A stretch of DNA of 7,120 nt. Origin: Chloroflexota bacterium. Lineage in GTDB: Bacteria > Chloroflexota > Dehalococcoidia > Lucifugimonadales > Lucifugimonadaceae. A program made the position numbers and the translations under genes. The DNA is taken from the NCBI GenBank assembly GCA_030831265.1, contig JAURLM010000142.1, positions 1 to 7,120 of the forward strand, given 5' to 3'. Below, one piece after another: positions 5,712-7,120 of the stretch (its first letter is position 1; every line of letters begins with the position of its first letter). The notes below the pieces were generated by a model. That model had not been told where the DNA came from and searched no databases. It saw nothing but the letters and a program-made list of their open reading frames with translations.

Positions 5712-6580
5712 GCGTTCTCGTAGGACCAAACACGAAACTGCTGGTACAGGGTCTGGGCCGTGATGGTAGCTTCCAGGCCAGCCGGATGCGTGAATACGGC
5801 ACGAACATGGTCGCTGCAGTTCACCCCAACCGCGACGGACAGAAATTCGAGGACGTAGTTCCTTATTTCTCAACCGTGAAGGAAGCTGTCGCAGAGACGG
5901 GTGCAAATACCGGTGTGATCTTCGTCCCGGCCGCATTCGCCGCTGACGCAATCGTGGAACAGGTGGATGCCGGGCTTGAACTCGTCGTATGCATCTCCGA
6001 AGGCGTGCCTGTGCAGGACATGGTGAAGATCAACGCCTACGTGAAACAAAGCAACTCACGCCTTGTTGGCCCGAACTGTCCCGGATTGATTCACCCGGCA
6101 TCGAAAGCCAAAGTTGGGATCATCCCCGGCAACATCGTCAAACCAGGTCGCGTCGGCGTCGTTTCACGCTCCGGCACGCTGACTTACGAGGCTATCGCAC
6201 AGCTTGTGCAGGTTGGGCTCGGTCAATCATCGTGCGTTGGCATCGGCGGCGACCCGATTCACGGCACGACGTTCACCGATGTGCTGGCGCTGTTCCAGGA
6301 AGATGACGAGACTGACGCCATCGTGATGATCGGTGAGATCGGCGGAATCCGAGAGCAGCTTGCTGCGGAGTTCATCCACGAACATGTGACGAAGCCGGTG
6401 GTTTCGGCCATCGCAGGCCAGACTGCACCTCCGGGCAAACGCATGGGCCACGCCGGGGCGATCATCACTGGTAAGGCAGGCCTTGCGTCGGAGAAAAACC
6501 GGGTACTGACCGAAGCTGGCGTGCACGTAGTGGAATCACCGGCGTACATCGGCGCGAAGATGAAGGAAGTCCTGGGCTAA
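5708..6580 (+). CDS. sucD: Succinyl-CoA synthetase, alpha subunit
   Basis: A 290-residue protein, the normal SucD length, forming the CoA-binding and phosphohistidine subunit that pairs with SucC. The active-site histidine that is phosphorylated is His248 in GKRMGHAGAII; the supporting Glu210 is in MIGEIGG. GPNCPG (121-126), VSRSGTLTYE (152-161) and GIGGDPIHG (178-186) are standard family segments and distinguish it from malate-CoA ligase, which has PNTPG as I recall. The N-terminal CoA-binding loop is unusual: QGLGRDGSF (14-22) replaces E. coli QGFTGSQGTF with one residue missing, and VHPNRDG (38-44) replaces VTPGKGG, so the CoA-contacting Lys is Arg42. ISEG (96-99) keeps the third CoA contact region. 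Two stops in tandem (TAA TAG, 6578-6583) end the gene and a hairpin terminator follows. Confidence 0.96.
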   Translation: MSVLVGPNTKLLVQGLGRDGSFQASRMREYGTNMVAAVHPNRDGQKFEDVVPYFSTVKEAVAETGANTGVIFVPAAFAADAIVEQVDAGLELVVCISEGVPVQDMVKINAYVKQSNSRLVGPNCPGLIHPASKAKVGIIPGNIVKPGRVGVVSRSGTLTYEAIAQLVQVGLGQSSCVGIGGDPIHGTTFTDVLALFQEDDETDAIVMIGEIGGIREQLAAEFIHEHVTKPVVSAIAGQTAPPGKRMGHAGAIITGKAGLASEKNRVLTEAGVHVVESPAYIGAKMKEVLG

Positions 6581-6610
6581 TAGCGGTAATCCGCCTGCTC
6601 TGAGCTATTT

Positions 6611-6642
6611 CGTGTCATCTCAACGGATGACACGCGCCTTTT
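6611..6642 (+). terminator. Intrinsic terminator after sucCD
   Basis: CGTGTCATC (6611-6619) pairs exactly with GATGACACG (6626-6634), a 9-bp stem with a six-base loop, followed after CGCC by TTTT (6639-6642). The T-run is short and offset by four bases, so termination may be partial. It starts 30 bases after the sucD stop. Confidence 0.7.
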
Positions 6643-6814
6643 CTTCAAGACATGCCCTTTTTGTCAGCCAGATTGTCGCCGGGCCATCCCGGCTGCCTGT
6701 TTATGTCCCGGCTGGGCGCGCCAAGCGGCGCCCATACGATGGGTATTTCTATACATGGCATCACCATGTACGAATCTCGTACCGGCTTTGGCGTGAACTT
6801 GCGCCTGTGCCGCG
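6643..6814. repeat. Cluster of short perfect inverted repeats in the sucD-lpd gap
   Basis: No supportable gene lies between sucD and lpd (353 bases). Past the terminator, exact inverted repeats crowd together: GCCGGG-CCAT-CCCGGC (6678-6693), GGGCGC/GCGCCC (6714-6733, eight-base loop), CCCAT-ACG-ATGGG (6731-6743), TACATGG-CATCA-CCATGTA (6752-6770) and GTACGA-ATC-TCGTAC (6768-6782). CCCGGCTG is also repeated directly at 6688 and 6707. The plus-strand frame at 6612-6866 starts within the terminator stem and resembles nothing known, so I treat this stretch as structured non-coding DNA, perhaps a small RNA or a repeat element. Confidence 0.45.
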
Positions 6815-6820
6815 TATAAT
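6815..6820 (+). promoter_or_regulatory. Perfect -10 box TATAAT upstream of lpd
   Basis: TATAAT lies 113 bases before the lpd start, downstream of the sucCD terminator, where a separate lpd promoter would be expected. There is no good -35: GTGAAC at 6793-6798, 16 bases upstream, matches 3 of 6. A second -10-like hexamer, TATTAT, is at 6829-6834. If used, the leader would be about 105 bases long. Confidence 0.45.
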
Positions 6821-6933
6821 CGACCGGTTATTATCTTTAGACCGCAGCAATCGCGTGGGCATCTGATCGGCGACGGCACGACTGCACCAGCCGCTTCTAC
6901 GCACCCCGAAAAACAGCAAACGGAACTTTCCAC

Positions 6934-7120
6934 ATGGCAGACACTTCATTTGACCTCATAGTCATCGGCGCCGGTCCCGGCGGATACCACGCAGCCATCC
7001 GCGGCGCGCAACTTGGGCTGAAAGTTGCAGTGGTAGAGAAGGACGACGGCAGTGGCATCGGCGGTCTTGGTGGCGTCTGCCTGAACTGGGGCTGCATCCC
7101 ATCCAAGTCGCTGCTCAAGA
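6934..7120 (+). CDS. lpd: Dihydrolipoyl dehydrogenase (E3), N-terminal part (3' truncated)
   Basis: Only the first 62 residues are in the window; full-length E3 is about 460-480. The start MADTSFDLIVIGAGPGG gives the FAD-binding Rossmann motif GAGPGG (12-17), with the ribose-binding acid at the end of the second strand (VAVVEK, Glu35). CLNWGC (Cys49 to Cys54) followed by IPSK is the redox-active disulfide of the pyridine nucleotide-disulfide oxidoreductases, and IPSK with this spacing favours dihydrolipoyl dehydrogenase over glutathione or mercuric reductase. E3 reoxidises lipoamide in the 2-oxoglutarate, pyruvate and branched-chain dehydrogenase complexes and the glycine cleavage system. A position after sucCD suggests a role with 2-oxoglutarate dehydrogenase, which feeds SucCD. 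ATG 6934 has a weak GGAAC seven bases upstream. The specific E3 role is inferred; a closely related flavin disulfide reductase cannot be fully excluded from 62 residues. Confidence 0.9.
   Translation, partial: MADTSFDLIVIGAGPGGYHAAIRGAQLGLKVAVVEKDDGSGIGGLGGVCLNWGCIPSKSLLK

Noticed and set aside
5279..5824. 181-residue open frame on the minus strand under sucC/sucD
   Set aside because: It lies entirely opposite two well-conserved enzyme genes and its translation resembles no protein family; high-GC antisense shadow.
6612..6866. 84-residue plus-strand frame in the sucD-lpd gap
   Set aside because: Starts inside the terminator stem, runs through the hairpin cluster and the TATAAT box, and has no family resemblance.

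Overview
The window looks like ordinary bacterial chromosome of moderately high GC, densely coded, with gene-to-gene overlaps of 1 and 4 bases. It carries parts of central aerobic metabolism (succinyl-CoA synthetase and the start of a dihydrolipoyl dehydrogenase), so an aerobic or facultative heterotroph is likely. I cannot name the organism. The Thermus/Chloroflexota-like feel of SucC and SucD hints at a non-proteobacterial lineage, but that is only an impression from memory. No IS element, phage gene, CRISPR array, tRNA or rRNA is visible.

Layout: (1) Bases 2-2373 hold the end of one ABC exporter half-transporter and a complete second one, overlapping in a TAATG junction. Their nucleotide-binding domains are complementary: one has an Asp where the catalytic Glu should be, the other has a degenerate LSVGQ signature. 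This is the pattern of a heterodimeric exporter with one active and one degenerate ATP site. (2) Bases 2438-3019 encode a YdjA-like nitroreductase on the same strand. (3) Converging on it is a small acidic zinc-ribbon protein on the minus strand (3111-3419), whose upstream side carries a perfect 17-base palindrome. (4) A gene-free stretch (3420-3762) with several repeat structures leads to a stand-alone CheX-type phosphatase gene (3763-4248), which ends in a textbook intrinsic terminator. (5) After 281 bases containing a CTAG-rich palindromic cluster, sucC and sucD (4530-6580) form a translationally coupled pair ending in a hairpin terminator. (6) A 353-base gap crowded with short hairpins and containing a perfect TATAAT precedes the start of lpd (6934 to the window edge).

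How they work together: SucC and SucD are the two subunits of one TCA-cycle enzyme. The truncated lpd encodes the E3 subunit used by 2-oxoacid dehydrogenase complexes, one of which makes the succinyl-CoA that SucCD consumes, so the right third is a metabolic neighbourhood even though lpd appears to be transcribed separately. The ABC pair is one membrane machine. The nitroreductase, zinc-ribbon protein and CheX protein look like independent single-gene units. I see no clear evidence of a wholly new multi-gene system. The items most worth checking are the zinc-ribbon gene with its palindrome, the orphan CheX with the repeats upstream, the altered CoA-binding loop of SucD, and the hairpin-rich sucD-lpd gap.
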